Assembly (NCBI GenBank): GCA_963844695.1
Contig: CAWJPL010000007.1
Location: 221,098 to 285,097, forward strand
Length of the DNA: 64,000 nt
Direction: 5' to 3'
Source: RYN-230 sp963844695
Lineage (GTDB): Bacteria > Actinomycetota > Actinomycetes > Streptosporangiales > Streptosporangiaceae
Shown: in pieces, positions 17,355-26,700 of the stretch
Layout of the letters: each line of letters begins with the position of its first letter
How positions within the stretch are numbered: the first letter of the stretch is position 1
The notes under the pieces: model-generated
The model's input: only the letters and a program-made list of their open reading frames with translations
What the model was told of the DNA's origin: nothing
Database searches by the model: none
Translations under genes and position numbers: made by a program

Positions 17355-17400
17355 GCGCCCCCGAACTGGGCGTCCCCGAAGTGAGCGTCCCCCCGCAACC
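17324..17400 (+). repeat. 15-bp tandem repeat across the rmuC stop codon
   Basis: Units such as ACTGGGCGCCCCCGA, ACTAGGCGCCCCCGA and ACTGGGCGTCCCCGA follow each other. The period is five codons. The rmuC stop TAG comes from one G-to-A difference between units. Confidence 0.75.
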
Positions 17401-17495
17401 GGACTCCCCCGACCCCGGTCATCCGGCGCCATGCCCTCCCGTGCTTCCCCGCGCGGACGAGTCACCAGGGGCCGCGATGGCGATACCGGGGCGAA

Positions 17496-17750
17496 ATGGC
17501 GCAGCCAGGTAAACCGGCCCCGCGCACGCTGAGCCTGCTGGCCCGCCCCGTGATCCTGGCCACCTTCTGCTGGACCCTGATCGCCGCGTTCGGAGCGCTG
17601 CCGGACCGTTTCGCGCGGCCCTGCGTGGAGCAAGATCTAGTGGGGCAAGAAGATCTGTGGGAGACCATCGATCCGGCCGGCTGGCCATCGGCCGTACGCC
17701 CGGCAGGCCAACTGGCGGACGGGAAGATTCCGGCCAAGACGCAAGCATGA
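17496..17750 (+). CDS. Possible small membrane protein
   Basis: An 84-codon frame starting MAQPGKPAPRTLSLL with one predicted helix (RPVILATFCWTLIAAFGAL). Codon third positions are GC-rich in the first half and poor in the second. No ribosome-binding site stands out and no family is recognised, so this may not be a gene. Otherwise 17355-17886 holds only repeats. Confidence 0.25.
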   Translation: MAQPGKPAPRTLSLLARPVILATFCWTLIAAFGALPDRFARPCVEQDLVGQEDLWETIDPAGWPSAVRPAGQLADGKIPAKTQA

Positions 17751-17886
17751 TCCGGCGCTCGCGGACCTGCGGTCCAACCTGGCGTGCGGGCGTGTCGATC
17801 GCCCTGATCGGGCGCCGCGCCGGGGTACGGTGGCCAGCGACAGCGATGCCGTCATCGACACGGCAGCGCCGGGGAGGGAGCACAGG

Positions 17887-18747
17887 GTGTCCCAGCCACG
17901 GCCTGAGGCGTCCTGGCCCCGGCACAGGTCAGGACCGGACGGCTCCACCGCAGCGCGGGAAACCGCGAGTTCCTGGTCTCCAGGACGGCTCGATGTGCCC
18001 GGTTCCGGACACCGCTGGGGACCGGCCGACCCGTCGTCTGGTCCTGGCCGGAGCGGCGATTCGCCTGCGGGCACTGCGGAACGCGGCGCGACCGCGGCAC
18101 CGGGCACTGTCGCGGAGCGCAATACGACCAGCGACCAGGCGGGCCTTGAGCAGGCGAGCCCTGGCCAGGCGAACGCTGACCCGGCGAACGCTGAGCAGGC
18201 CAGCCCTGACGAGGCGAGGACTGACCGGGCCAGCACTGAGCGGGCCAGCACTGAGCGGGCTAGCACCGCAGACCGCGGCCGGATTGCGCTGACCGGGCGC
18301 GGAGCGATCGCGGGCATGCTTCTGCTGTTCCTGCTCAGCCTGCTGGTGGCGAACTGGCTTCAGTGGGGCGTCCTGACCGGCGCCAGCTTCGTGATCGGCA
18401 GCGTGGCCGCGGCCTGGTACACCAGGCCGCGGGACCTGCTGGCGGTCGCGGTGAGCCCTCCGTTGCTCTTCTTCGGCGCGCTCGTCTGCGTCAAAGCCCT
18501 CACCGCGCAGGGCACCATGGTCATCTCGACGGTAGAGGGAACCGCGCTGACCCTGGCGAACGTCGCTCCATGGCTGTTCGCGGGGGTCATCCTGTACCTG
18601 ATCGTCGCCTGGGCCCGCGGCCTGCCCCAGTGCGTCACCGAGCTGCGCCTCGGCTTGCGACCTGATCTACCCCGGACACCGGCAGGGAGACCGGCAGCGA
18701 CGGTTAGCCACGGAGGCTACCGGCCCGGCTCTCCCCGCTCGCGCTGA
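17887..18747 (+). CDS. DUF6542-domain membrane protein
   Basis: The GTG at 17887 has GGGAGGGAG about 8 nt upstream and is preferred to an ATG at 17830. The first ~135 residues are a low-complexity Ala/Ser/Thr/Glu linker with five-residue repeats (RASTE units). The C-terminal half has four hydrophobic segments, including GMLLLFLLSLLVANWL and the conserved YTRPRDLLAVAVSPPLLFF with ALVCVKALTA, as in DUF6542 proteins found beside ispH in actinobacteria. The function of the family is unknown. Confidence 0.75.
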   Translation: MSQPRPEASWPRHRSGPDGSTAARETASSWSPGRLDVPGSGHRWGPADPSSGPGRSGDSPAGTAERGATAAPGTVAERNTTSDQAGLEQASPGQANADPANAEQASPDEARTDRASTERASTERASTADRGRIALTGRGAIAGMLLLFLLSLLVANWLQWGVLTGASFVIGSVAAAWYTRPRDLLAVAVSPPLLFFGALVCVKALTAQGTMVISTVEGTALTLANVAPWLFAGVILYLIVAWARGLPQCVTELRLGLRPDLPRTPAGRPAATVSHGGYRPGSPRSR

Positions 18748-18750
18748 GCT

Positions 18751-18806
18751 GCTAGCACGGAACTGCTAGCACGGAACTGCTAGCACGGAACTGCTAGCAC
18801 TGAGCC
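18751..18806. repeat. Four 14-bp tandem repeats between convergent genes
   Basis: GCTAGCACGGAACT repeats at 18751, 18765 and 18779, with a variant copy at 18793. Each unit contains the palindrome GCTAGC. It fills the gap between the converging DUF6542 gene and ispH. Confidence 0.9.
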
Positions 18807-18807
18807 A

Positions 18808-19761
18808 CTACCGCTGAGCAGCGCGCCGCAGCTCCGGGGGCGGTGCGAAGACCAGCCGCTCCTCGACCGCCTCGACTTCCTCCACGGTGCCGAACCCGCA
18901 CTCCGCCAGGTACTCCAGCACGCCGCTCACCAGTTCCTCGGGAACCGAGGCCCCACTGGTCAGGCCCACCGTGGTCGCCTCGGCCAGCCAGGCCGGGTCG
19001 ATAGCCGTCGCGTCCTCGACCAGGTACGACGCGGGGGCGCCGGCGTCCAGGGCCACCTCGACGAGGCGGACCGAGTTCGACGAGTTGGCCGACCCCACCA
19101 CGATCACCACGTCTGAGTCGTTGGCGATCTTCTTCACCGCGACCTGACGGTTCTGAGTGGCATAGCAGATGTCATCGCTGGGCGGGTCAGCCAGGTTCGG
19201 GAACCGCTCGCGGAGCGCCGCCACGGTCTGCAGGGTCTCGTCCACGGACAGCGTGGTCTGTGACAGCCAGGCCACCTTGGCCGGGTCGCGGACCTGGACA
19301 TCCGCGCCACCCTCAGGGCCATCTACCAGGTGAATCCGGCCCGGAGCCTCCCCGGTCGTGCCCACCACTTCCTCATGGTTCTCATGGCCGATGAGGAGGA
19401 TGTCGAAGTCCTGGGCGGCGAACCGCTTGGCCTCGTTGTGCACCTTGGTGACCAGCGGGCAGGTGGCGTCGATGGTCCGCAGGTTGCGGCGCTTCGCCTC
19501 CTCGCGCACCTCGGGCGATATCCCGTGGGCGGAAAAGACCACGACGGCGCCCTCGGGCACGCCCTCGGCCTCGTCCACGAAGATCGCGCCGCGCGTCTCG
19601 AGCTCACGGACCACATGGGTGTTGTGGACGATCTGCTTACGCACGTAGACCGGGGCACCGTAGCGTTCGAGGGCCATCTCGACGGCCTGCACGGCCCGGT
19701 CCACCCCGGCACAGTAACCGCGGGGCTTGGCGAGCAGTACGCGTCGGGTAGTCGCGGGCAT
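18808..19761 (-). CDS. ispH: 4-hydroxy-3-methylbut-2-enyl diphosphate reductase
   Basis: IspH makes IPP and DMAPP in the last step of the MEP isoprenoid pathway, in the cytoplasm, with an iron-sulfur cluster. Full length at 317 aa. The three cluster cysteines are in RGYCAGVDRAV, DATCPLVTKVH and ICYATQNRQ. Substrate residues in HNTHVV, SAHG and HENHEEVVG are present. The frame is intact. Neighbours are DUF6542 (convergent) and the lipid-droplet-type gene and xseA (divergent), the usual actinobacterial order. Confidence 0.95.
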   Translation of the reverse strand: MPATTRRVLLAKPRGYCAGVDRAVQAVEMALERYGAPVYVRKQIVHNTHVVRELETRGAIFVDEAEGVPEGAVVVFSAHGISPEVREEAKRRNLRTIDATCPLVTKVHNEAKRFAAQDFDILLIGHENHEEVVGTTGEAPGRIHLVDGPEGGADVQVRDPAKVAWLSQTTLSVDETLQTVAALRERFPNLADPPSDDICYATQNRQVAVKKIANDSDVVIVVGSANSSNSVRLVEVALDAGAPASYLVEDATAIDPAWLAEATTVGLTSGASVPEELVSGVLEYLAECGFGTVEEVEAVEERLVFAPPPELRRAAQR

Positions 19762-20042
19762 GTCCCCTATGGTAGTTGAGCCCGCCGTGCCCCATGCCAG
19801 GGCGGCACCCCCGTACCGGGTGGCTCGCCAACCTCACTGGTCACCGCCCTCTTCCCTCTGCGGAAGCACCATTGCCCCCGGCAGCGGGCCGTGACAGTGT
19901 CATGCTCGATCTGGTACGACTGTGCCTGTCACGGACCTGTGCTGCGCCGCCAGGGTCGGAAAGCCCGGTAGGCAAGCACCATTGGAGTCACGCGGGCACC
20001 CGGAGCCCTCATGCCGGGACATACCCGAGGAGAACGATCAAA

Positions 20043-20852
20043 ATGCCTTTGCCGCAGGTCAATGACCGCCTCAAGGAAATCCCTGCGCAGGCGTTGCGGA
20101 CGGTTTTCGCCACCATCGGCCAGCTCCTGCTGGCCGCGGACCGGCTCCGGGCGAAGGCCGCCGGGCAACTCTCGGGCAGCGGTGAGGCGACAGCCACCCG
20201 GCCGGCGGATCAGGCCCCCGTCCCGGCTCCGCCGCCCCCCGCTACAGCCGGCCAAACCAGCCACGCCGGCCAGGCCGGACGCGGGGAACTCGCGGTGGCG
20301 GTCACTGGACAAGACGGGGAACGTCAGGGTGCTGGACGGGGGCGAAGAACAGGACGACGAGGATGTGCCCAGAGTTGGTCAGGCCGTTCCTGAACCGTCT
20401 CCTGCCCCGGTGCCGTCCGCCGAGTACACGCCCACGGAAGTTGTCCCGGCCGTCTCTGTCCCCGCCGAGCCCGAGCCCGCCATGCAGCGGGAAGCTGAGC
20501 GCGCTCAGGCCGAGCCGACCATGCAGCAGGAAGCCCGGCCAGCCATGCAGCAAGAGGCCGAGCCCGCCTCGGCCGAGGTCACCGCCGAGCAGCCCGTCCC
20601 AGCCGAGCCTGCCAGGCCGAGCCGGCCATGCAGCACGAGGCCGAGCCTGCCCAGCCTGCGACGACCGCCGGCCAAGCCCTGCCCGTCGCCAACTACGACC
20701 AGCTCTCGGTGGCCTCGCTGCGGGCCCGGTTGCGGGTGCTGGACGCCGGCCAGGTCCAGGCACTGCTCGACTACGAGAACGTCCACGAGAGCCGCCCGGC
20801 CGTGATCACCATGTTCGAGCGCCGCCTCGTCAAGCTCGGCGAAGGGAACTAG
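20043..20852 (+). pseudogene. Lipid droplet-associated-type protein, two compensating frameshifts
   Basis: The ATG at 20043 has GAGGAG about 11 nt upstream. The N-terminus (LPQVNDRLKEIPAQALRTVF, LLLAADRLRAKAAG) and the C-terminus (QLSVASLRARLRVLDAGQVQ, LLDYENVHESRPAVITMFER) lie in one frame. The middle (LDKTGNVRVLDGGEEQDDED and a Glu/Ala/Pro-rich stretch) is in another, with changes near 20290 and 20615. All three parts match the small actinobacterial protein encoded between ispH and xseA, annotated as lipid droplet-associated. It may bind lipid bodies; function here is unproven. The linker contains QQEA/EPA repeats, a plausible slippage site. Confidence 0.6.
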
Positions 20853-20873
20853 GCCCGGCCGGAGCCAACCACC

Positions 20874-22079
20874 ATGGCGCTCGACACATCACCCGAGGCA
20901 CCGGTCCCGGTCCGCACCATCCTGAGGCTGACCAGCGAATGGATCGGGCGTCTTGGCCGGGTCTGGGTAGAAGGCCAGATCGCCGAGCTGACCCGGCGCG
21001 GCGGCACCGTGTTCCTCACCTTGCGTGACCCCGTCGCGGCGGTCTCGGTCCGGGTGATCTGCCCGCGTACGGTGCTGGACGCCACCGACCCGCCCCCCGC
21101 CGAGGGAGCCCGGGTCCTGATCTGGGCGAAACCCGACTTCAATACCAACCGGGGCTCTTTCTCCCTTTCCGCTACGGAAATCCGCGCCGTCGGCATTGGC
21201 GAGCTGCTGGCCCGGCTGGAACGGCTACGCCGTGCCCTGGCGGCGGAGGGGCTATTCGCGGCCGAGCGCAAGCGGCCGCTGCCGTTCCTGCCTGGCAAGA
21301 TCGGCCTGATCTGCGGACGCGACTCAGCGGCCGAAAAAGACGTGCTGCGCAATTCAGCCCATCGGTGGCCCGCCGTCCAGTTCCGGGTCGAGCCGGTGGC
21401 CGTCCAGGGCTCGTACGCGGTAGGCGAGATCGTGGACGCGCTGCACCGGCTGGACGCCGACCCGTCGGTGGACGTGATCGTCATCGCCCGGGGTGGCGGC
21501 TCGATCGAGGACCTGCTGCCGTTCTCCGACGAAACACTCATCCGGGCGGTGGCAGCGGCGAAGTCCCCGGTAGTCAGCGCGATCGGGCATGAGCAGGACA
21601 CCCCCCTGCTGGATCTGGTGGCGGACGTGCGGGCGTCCACACCGACCGACGCCGCGCGGCGCGTGGTGCCGGACGTGAGCGAGCAGGTCGCCCTGATCAC
21701 CCAGTTGCGCGGCCGGGCCCGCCGCTGCCTCACTGGGCGGATGGAACGGGAGACTGCGTGGCTGGCCGATATGCGGTCCCGGCCCGCCCTGGCCTCACCG
21801 GTCCGGGAGATCGAGCGGCGCCAGGAACTGGTCACCGGGCTGACTGAGCGGGCCCGGCGTCGGCTGTCCGCGTCCCTGGACCGCGCCGGGGACGACGTGT
21901 CCCATGTGCGGGCCCGGTTGCTGGCCCTGTCCCCCGCGACCACCCTGCGCCGCGGCTACGCCATCGTGCAGCGTCCCGACGGGAGCGTGGTGCGCGCTGC
22001 CGCGGAGGTGCCCCCCGGAGAGCGGCTCACCCTCCGCTTCGCGGACGACCAGCTCACGGCGGTGTCGGACGAGCAGTAA
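20874..22079 (+). CDS. xseA: Exodeoxyribonuclease VII large subunit
   Basis: 401 aa. The N-terminal OB-fold (RVWVEGQIAELTRRGGTVFL) and catalytic region (GKIGLICGRDSAAEKDVL, VDVIVIARGGGSIEDLLPFS) are typical of XseA, which with XseB degrades single-stranded DNA. ATG at 20874 with CCGGAG upstream, 21 nt after the previous gene. XseB is not next door but about 2.4 kb away on the other strand. Confidence 0.95.
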   Translation: MALDTSPEAPVPVRTILRLTSEWIGRLGRVWVEGQIAELTRRGGTVFLTLRDPVAAVSVRVICPRTVLDATDPPPAEGARVLIWAKPDFNTNRGSFSLSATEIRAVGIGELLARLERLRRALAAEGLFAAERKRPLPFLPGKIGLICGRDSAAEKDVLRNSAHRWPAVQFRVEPVAVQGSYAVGEIVDALHRLDADPSVDVIVIARGGGSIEDLLPFSDETLIRAVAAAKSPVVSAIGHEQDTPLLDLVADVRASTPTDAARRVVPDVSEQVALITQLRGRARRCLTGRMERETAWLADMRSRPALASPVREIERRQELVTGLTERARRRLSASLDRAGDDVSHVRARLLALSPATTLRRGYAIVQRPDGSVVRAAAEVPPGERLTLRFADDQLTAVSDEQ

Positions 22080-22240
22080 CTGCGGCCCCAGCCCCTAGCA
22101 CAGTACGGGCCGCCAGCAGCTTGGACCGGAAAATCTCAGCCCGTCTGTTACCTCCCAGGGCGTTTCTTCCCCGGTTGAAGGGGCCAAGACTCTGTACATT
22201 GCTGTGGGTCAGGGGGAATCAGCGCATTGGGATCAGCACA

Positions 22241-24211
22241 GTGACGGCACCTGCCGTGAACGGCGCGACGTCCGATCAGGCCGCGACCCGACTGCCCGGG
22301 CTGGACGGGTTGCGCGCGCTGGCCGTTATCGCGGTCATTGCTTTTCATGAGCAGTTGTCCGCGTTCACCGGGGGATTCCTCGGGGTTGACGTGTTTTTCG
22401 TGCTCAGCGGGTACCTGATCACCGACTTGCTGGTCGCCCAGTGGAACCGGTACGGCCACCTCACCCTGCGCGGGTTCTGGACGAAACGGGCCCGGCGGCT
22501 GCTGCCCGCCCTGGGGGTCCTGCTGGTCGTGGTGACCGCAGCCACGGCCTTGATCGAGCCAGCCCAGATGACCGCGCTGCGCGACGCCCTGCTCGCCGCC
22601 GTCACCTACTCCAGCAACTGGTGGCAGGCGGTGGCGCACCACTCCTACTTCACCCAGTTCGGGCCGCCGCCGCCGCTGCAGCACCTGTGGTCACTGGCCA
22701 TCGAGGAACAGTTCTACCTGCTGTGGCCGCTGCTGCTGATCGGGATTCTCAAGACCTGCCAATCCGACCGTGTCCGGGCCTCCCTGGCCTGGCTGGGCGC
22801 GGCGCTGTCCGTCCTGGCTATGGCCCTGATCTACGTCCCTGGTGCGGACCCGTCCCGGGTCTACTACGGCACCGACACGCACGCGTCGGCCCTGTTCATC
22901 GGGTCAGCGCTGGCGCTGACCTGGCCACTGCGACGGATGCGGGCGCTGAGCCGTGACGACGCCCGGGTCCCCGACGTGCTCGGCCTGGTCGGGATCGCCG
23001 TGCTGGCCTGGGCGATGGGCCACTTCACCGGGACCGACCGGCTGCTCTACCCGGCCGGACTGCTGATCGCGGCCCTGGCGGCGGGCGGTGTGGTCCTGGC
23101 CGCGGCGAGCCCGGGGCTGATCAGCTGGGCGCTGGGCTGGTCCGTGCTGCGCTGGATCGGGATCAGGTCCTATGGGATCTACCTGTGGCACTGGCCGGTG
23201 ATCGCACTGACCGATGCGGCGTACGCGCAGCAGAGCCCGCCGCACTGGATCTGGCTGCCCGAGGCGGCGCTCTCGATCGCCCTCGCCGCCGCCTCCTGGC
23301 GGTGGCTGGAAGAACCCATCATCCGGAACGGATTCCGGGCCACGGTCCGTGGTTGGTCCAGCACGGTCCGGGGATCCTCGGCCGGGACGCACCGCGCCCC
23401 GGCCCGCCTCGTCCCCACCGTCGCCGGGGTGGCCGCCCTGGTCGTGGTGGGTACCGCAGCCTACGGGGTGCTGCTCCCGCGCTCCCCGACCGGGCTGGCC
23501 GAGCAGATCAGCGAGGGGGTCAAGGTCAGCCACCAAGTCCCGGCCGGCGGCACCGAGCTCGGGCCGCCGGCCACGTCCGGACCCAGCCCTCTGGCTCCGT
23601 CCGCCAGCTCTCCGGCCGCCACCCCCGGGCCTGCCGCCGGGCCGCGCTCAACACCCCCGGCGACGCGGGCCCCCGGGCGCCCGGCCCGGGTGCCCGGCTC
23701 TCAGGTGTTCGCGATCGGCGACTCCGTCATGCTGGCCTCGGCCGTCGAGCTCGCTTCCGCGCTCCCCGGCATTTCCATTGACGCGCAGGTCAGCCGTCAG
23801 GTCAGCGCGGCTCTGCCGGTCGTGCAGCGGCTCGCAGCGACCGGGACGCTCCGCCGGGTGGTGGTATTCGCGCTCGGCACCAACGGTGCGTTCACCTCCG
23901 ATGAGATGCGCGAGCTGATCCAGGCGGTCGGGCCGCGCCGGGAACTGGTACTAGTGAACACCTACGAGGCACGCCCCTGGGAGGCGGAGGTGAACCAGGT
24001 CATCGCCGCGACGGCCCACCGCTACCGCAATGTGGTGGTGGCGAACTGGTTCACGACCATCGGGCACCGGACCGGCCTGCTCTGGCCGGACGGGGTACAT
24101 CCGCAGCCCGGCGGGGCCCGGCTCTACGCGCGGATGGTCGCCGCAGCGGTCCGGGCCGTCCGGGCGGCGGACGCCGGCGGCTCGGAGCGCGACCTCGCGC
24201 TGTCCGGCTGA
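22241..24211 (+). CDS. OatA-like acyltransferase (acyltransferase-3 plus SGNH domain)
   Basis: The membrane domain starts LPGLDGLRALAVIAVIAFHE with the active-site His, then FFVLSGYLITDLL, WTKRARRLLPA and AIEEQFYLLWPLLLI, about ten helices to residue 370. After a Pro-rich linker an extracytoplasmic SGNH domain has VFAIGDSVMLASAVEL and late DGVHPQPGG, giving Ser and Asp/His. Such proteins O-acetylate peptidoglycan or other surface glycans. I prefer the GTG at 22241 (GGGA 8 nt upstream) to earlier in-frame starts. It sits between xseA and xseB, an insertion relative to their usual adjacency. Confidence 0.85.
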   Translation: MTAPAVNGATSDQAATRLPGLDGLRALAVIAVIAFHEQLSAFTGGFLGVDVFFVLSGYLITDLLVAQWNRYGHLTLRGFWTKRARRLLPALGVLLVVVTAATALIEPAQMTALRDALLAAVTYSSNWWQAVAHHSYFTQFGPPPPLQHLWSLAIEEQFYLLWPLLLIGILKTCQSDRVRASLAWLGAALSVLAMALIYVPGADPSRVYYGTDTHASALFIGSALALTWPLRRMRALSRDDARVPDVLGLVGIAVLAWAMGHFTGTDRLLYPAGLLIAALAAGGVVLAAASPGLISWALGWSVLRWIGIRSYGIYLWHWPVIALTDAAYAQQSPPHWIWLPEAALSIALAAASWRWLEEPIIRNGFRATVRGWSSTVRGSSAGTHRAPARLVPTVAGVAALVVVGTAAYGVLLPRSPTGLAEQISEGVKVSHQVPAGGTELGPPATSGPSPLAPSASSPAATPGPAAGPRSTPPATRAPGRPARVPGSQVFAIGDSVMLASAVELASALPGISIDAQVSRQVSAALPVVQRLAATGTLRRVVVFALGTNGAFTSDEMRELIQAVGPRRELVLVNTYEARPWEAEVNQVIAATAHRYRNVVVANWFTTIGHRTGLLWPDGVHPQPGGARLYARMVAAAVRAVRAADAGGSERDLALSG

Positions 24212-24428
24212 CCGCCCGCTGCACCCGCACCCCACTCGCTCCCTCTCCAGAGCCGTGACGTGGCGTGATCAACTGATCACGCCGCCGGTGTGTTGCTGGT
24301 GGGACTCGGCGTGCTGCTGGTGGAGCTGGTGTTTTGGCTGTGGAGCTGGTGTCTGGCTGGTGCGATACCCGGGAACCCGCGGCGAGAGACGCCTGGGAAC
24401 CTGCGCTGAGATGGGTGCTGGGGACGAG

Positions 24429-24451
24429 GCGGTTTTCGTTGCGGCGAATTT
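24429..24451 (-). repeat. Dispersed 23-bp repeat, copy A
   Basis: GCGGTTTTCGTTGCG followed by GCGAATTT on the plus strand is identical to 43919-43941. In both places it sits directly after (or overlaps) the TAA of a minus-strand gene. The core TTCGCCGCAACGAA has TTCG/CGAA dyad arms. Confidence 0.8.
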
Positions 24452-24732
24452 TAGAAGGGCGCGTCCCGGTCGGCGGATTCCGGGGTGCGGGCGGCCATCG
24501 CCGCGGCCAGCCGGGCCCGGGCGCCCTCCAGCCACTGCTCGCAGATGGCGGCCAGCCGCTCGCCACGTTCCCACAGGTCCAGCGACTGCTCCAGGGTCAG
24601 CCCGCCGCCCTCCAGGCGGCGGACCACCTCGGTGAGCTGGTCACGAGCCTGTTCGTAGCTGAGTGTGGTGGCCGTACCGTCCCCGGCCGCCTGCGCTCCG
24701 CCTTTCCCGGCGGGCTCTGCCTCGGCGCTCAC
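24451..24732 (-). CDS. xseB: Exodeoxyribonuclease VII small subunit
   Basis: 93 aa. The core LSYEQARDQLTEVVRRLEGG, LTLEQSLDLWERGERLAAIC and EQWLEGARARL is the XseB helical hairpin that binds XseA. Its GTG at 24732 overlaps the stop of the TetR gene as GTGA, so translation is coupled to the regulator. This is unusual: xseB normally follows xseA on the same strand. Confidence 0.9.
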   Translation of the reverse strand: MSAEAEPAGKGGAQAAGDGTATTLSYEQARDQLTEVVRRLEGGGLTLEQSLDLWERGERLAAICEQWLEGARARLAAAMAARTPESADRDAPF

Positions 24733-25370
24733 GGCATCAACGTAGCCGGCTGATCACGCCCGGGGACGCGGGAACCGACTCCGGACAAGACCTCGAGCAC
24801 GCCGTCGGCCAGCCGCCGGGCGTAGGCGGCGTCCTCGCTCAGCGACACCTCGGCCACCGCGAGCATCAGGGCTCCGGTCATCACGACCGCGACCGCCTCG
24901 TCGATGGGCTCCGCGCTGCGGGCGAAGAAGTCCGCGTTCCGGCTGGCCCACTCGCGCAGCCGCTGGCGCATGACGAGGTCGAACCCCGGCGGTGCGTCCC
25001 CCGAGACGAACATCCGGGACAGCTCGCGATCCTCCAGGCAGCCGTCGAGGTAGGCGCGCGCCGCGGCGAGGAACAACTGCCGCGGCTCAGTGACGTGTTC
25101 TTCCCGGGCGCCGCGGGCCGCCCGGCGGGCCCGTCGCGCCTGGCCCTGGTGGAACTCCTCGAACAGTGAGATGTACAGGTCAGCCTTGCCGGTGAAGTGA
25201 TGGTAGAGGCTGCCCACGCTGGCGCCGGCCCGGGCCACGATGTCGGTCACCCCAGCCTGCGCGTAGCCCGCTGAGATGAACACCTCGCGGGCGGCGGCCA
25301 GCAAGGCGGCCCTGGTGACCGCGCCGCGGTCGGCGGGCCGCACGGTAGGCTGCGGAACATCTGTTGTCAT
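24729..25370 (-). CDS. TetR-family transcriptional regulator
   Basis: About 213 aa from the ATG at 25370. The HTH is AAREVFISAGYAQAGVTDIV, ARAGASVGSLYHHFTGKADL. The C-terminal ligand domain is less conserved. Upstream in-frame codons exist but MTTDVPQPT is the natural start. Upstream of the coupled xseB; its target is unknown, perhaps its own promoter at 25371-25561 and the divergent glpX. Confidence 0.85.
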   Translation of the reverse strand: MTTDVPQPTVRPADRGAVTRAALLAAAREVFISAGYAQAGVTDIVARAGASVGSLYHHFTGKADLYISLFEEFHQGQARRARRAARGAREEHVTEPRQLFLAAARAYLDGCLEDRELSRMFVSGDAPPGFDLVMRQRLREWASRNADFFARSAEPIDEAVAVVMTGALMLAVAEVSLSEDAAYARRLADGVLEVLSGVGSRVPGRDQPATLMP

Positions 25371-25561
25371 TCGCCTGTCACCGCCTACGCAGTGTTTCCC
25401 AGGGTTTGGGCTCCCCACGTCCGGGGTGTCCTGACGTCTGGCCCCAGGGTGTGTCGCCCTAGGCGACAAGGCTACGCCCGCCGGTCAGGCCCGGAGGATC
25501 GCGGCACTGGCCCAGGGGTATGCAGGGGAAGAACGGCCACCCAGGGAAGGCGGTCTCTGCG

Positions 25562-26617
25562 ATGACCGAGAACGAGGCGGCGGCCCCCGGGGGGGCCGGG
25601 GTCAACCTGACGGCCGAACCGGAGACGCACGCACCAGACCGCAACCTGGCCCTGGAGCTGGCCCGGGTGACCGAGGCGGGAGCGATGGCCGCGGCCCGCT
25701 GGGTCGGCCGCGGCGACAAGAACGGCGCCGACGGCGCGGCTGTGCAGGCCATGCGGGCATTGATCAACACGGTGTCCATGAACGGCGTGGTCGTCATCGG
25801 CGAGGGCGAGAAGGACCGCGCGCCCATGCTCTTCAACGGCGAGCAGGTCGGAGACGGCACCGGCCCGGCCTGCGACGTGGCCGTGGACCCCATCGACGGC
25901 ACCCGGCTGACCGCCAACGGCATGCCGGACGCGATCGCCGTGCTGGCCGTCAGCGCGCGGGGGTCGATGTACGACCCGTCCGCGGTCTTCTACATGTCCA
26001 AGCTCGTGACCGGCCCGGCCGCGGCGGACGTGGTCAACATCGAGGCCCCAGCCGCGGACAACATCGCGGCCGTGGCCCGGTCCAAGGGCTGCTCGGCCTC
26101 GGACGTCACCGTGGTCATCCTCGACCGGCCGCGGCACGAGCGGCTCATCGCCGAGGTCCGGGCGGCCGGGGCCCGGATCAAGCTGATCACCGACGGTGAC
26201 GTGGCCGGCTCGATCATGGCGGCGCGGGAAGGCACCGGCGTCGACCTGCTGCTCGGGGTGGGCGGCACCCCGGAGGGGATCATCACCGCCTGCGCGATCA
26301 AGTGCCTGGGCGGCGTGATCCAGGCCCGCCTCGCGCCCCGGGACGACGCCGAGCGGGACAGGGCCCTCGCGGCCGGACACGACCTTAAGCACGTGCTGAC
26401 CACCGACGATCTGGTGACGTCCGAGGACGCGTTCTTCGCGGCGACCGGGATCACCGACGGCGAGCTGATGGCCGGCGTCCGGTTCCGGGCGGGCGGGGCG
26501 AACACCCACTCGCTCGTCATGCGGGCCCGGTCCGGCACCATCCGCAACATCCACAGCGAGCACCAGCTCTGGAAGCTGCGCGCCTACAGCTCCATCAACT
26601 TCGACAGTCCCTGCTGA
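25562..26617 (+). CDS. glpX: Fructose-1,6-bisphosphatase class II
   Basis: 351 aa from the ATG at 25562 (AGGGAAGG upstream; an ATG at 25520 adds 14 residues). GlpX hydrolyses fructose-1,6-bisphosphate in gluconeogenesis with a divalent metal. Signature motifs are VVIGEGEKDRAPMLFNGEQVG split around residue 80, DPIDGTRLTANGMPDAIAVL, and GVGGTPEGIITACAIKCLGG. The frame is intact. The stop codon lies in a 26-bp tandem repeat. Confidence 0.95.
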   Translation: MTENEAAAPGGAGVNLTAEPETHAPDRNLALELARVTEAGAMAAARWVGRGDKNGADGAAVQAMRALINTVSMNGVVVIGEGEKDRAPMLFNGEQVGDGTGPACDVAVDPIDGTRLTANGMPDAIAVLAVSARGSMYDPSAVFYMSKLVTGPAAADVVNIEAPAADNIAAVARSKGCSASDVTVVILDRPRHERLIAEVRAAGARIKLITDGDVAGSIMAAREGTGVDLLLGVGGTPEGIITACAIKCLGGVIQARLAPRDDAERDRALAAGHDLKHVLTTDDLVTSEDAFFAATGITDGELMAGVRFRAGGANTHSLVMRARSGTIRNIHSEHQLWKLRAYSSINFDSPC

Positions 26618-26700
26618 AGCGCGCGCCGCGCGGGCCCTGCTGAAGCGCGCGCCGCGCGGGTCCTGCTAAGCGCGGGCCCTGCTAAGGGCGGCCTGCTAGG
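26609..26700 (+). repeat. Tandem GC-rich repeat over the glpX stop codon
   Basis: Two exact-but-one-base 26-bp units (CCCTGCTGAAGCG then CGCGCCGCGCGGG) at 26609 and 26635, followed by shorter degenerate copies to about 26700. The first unit contains the glpX TGA. The GCGCGC/GCGCGC arms could fold and may act as a terminator for the convergent genes. Confidence 0.75.
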
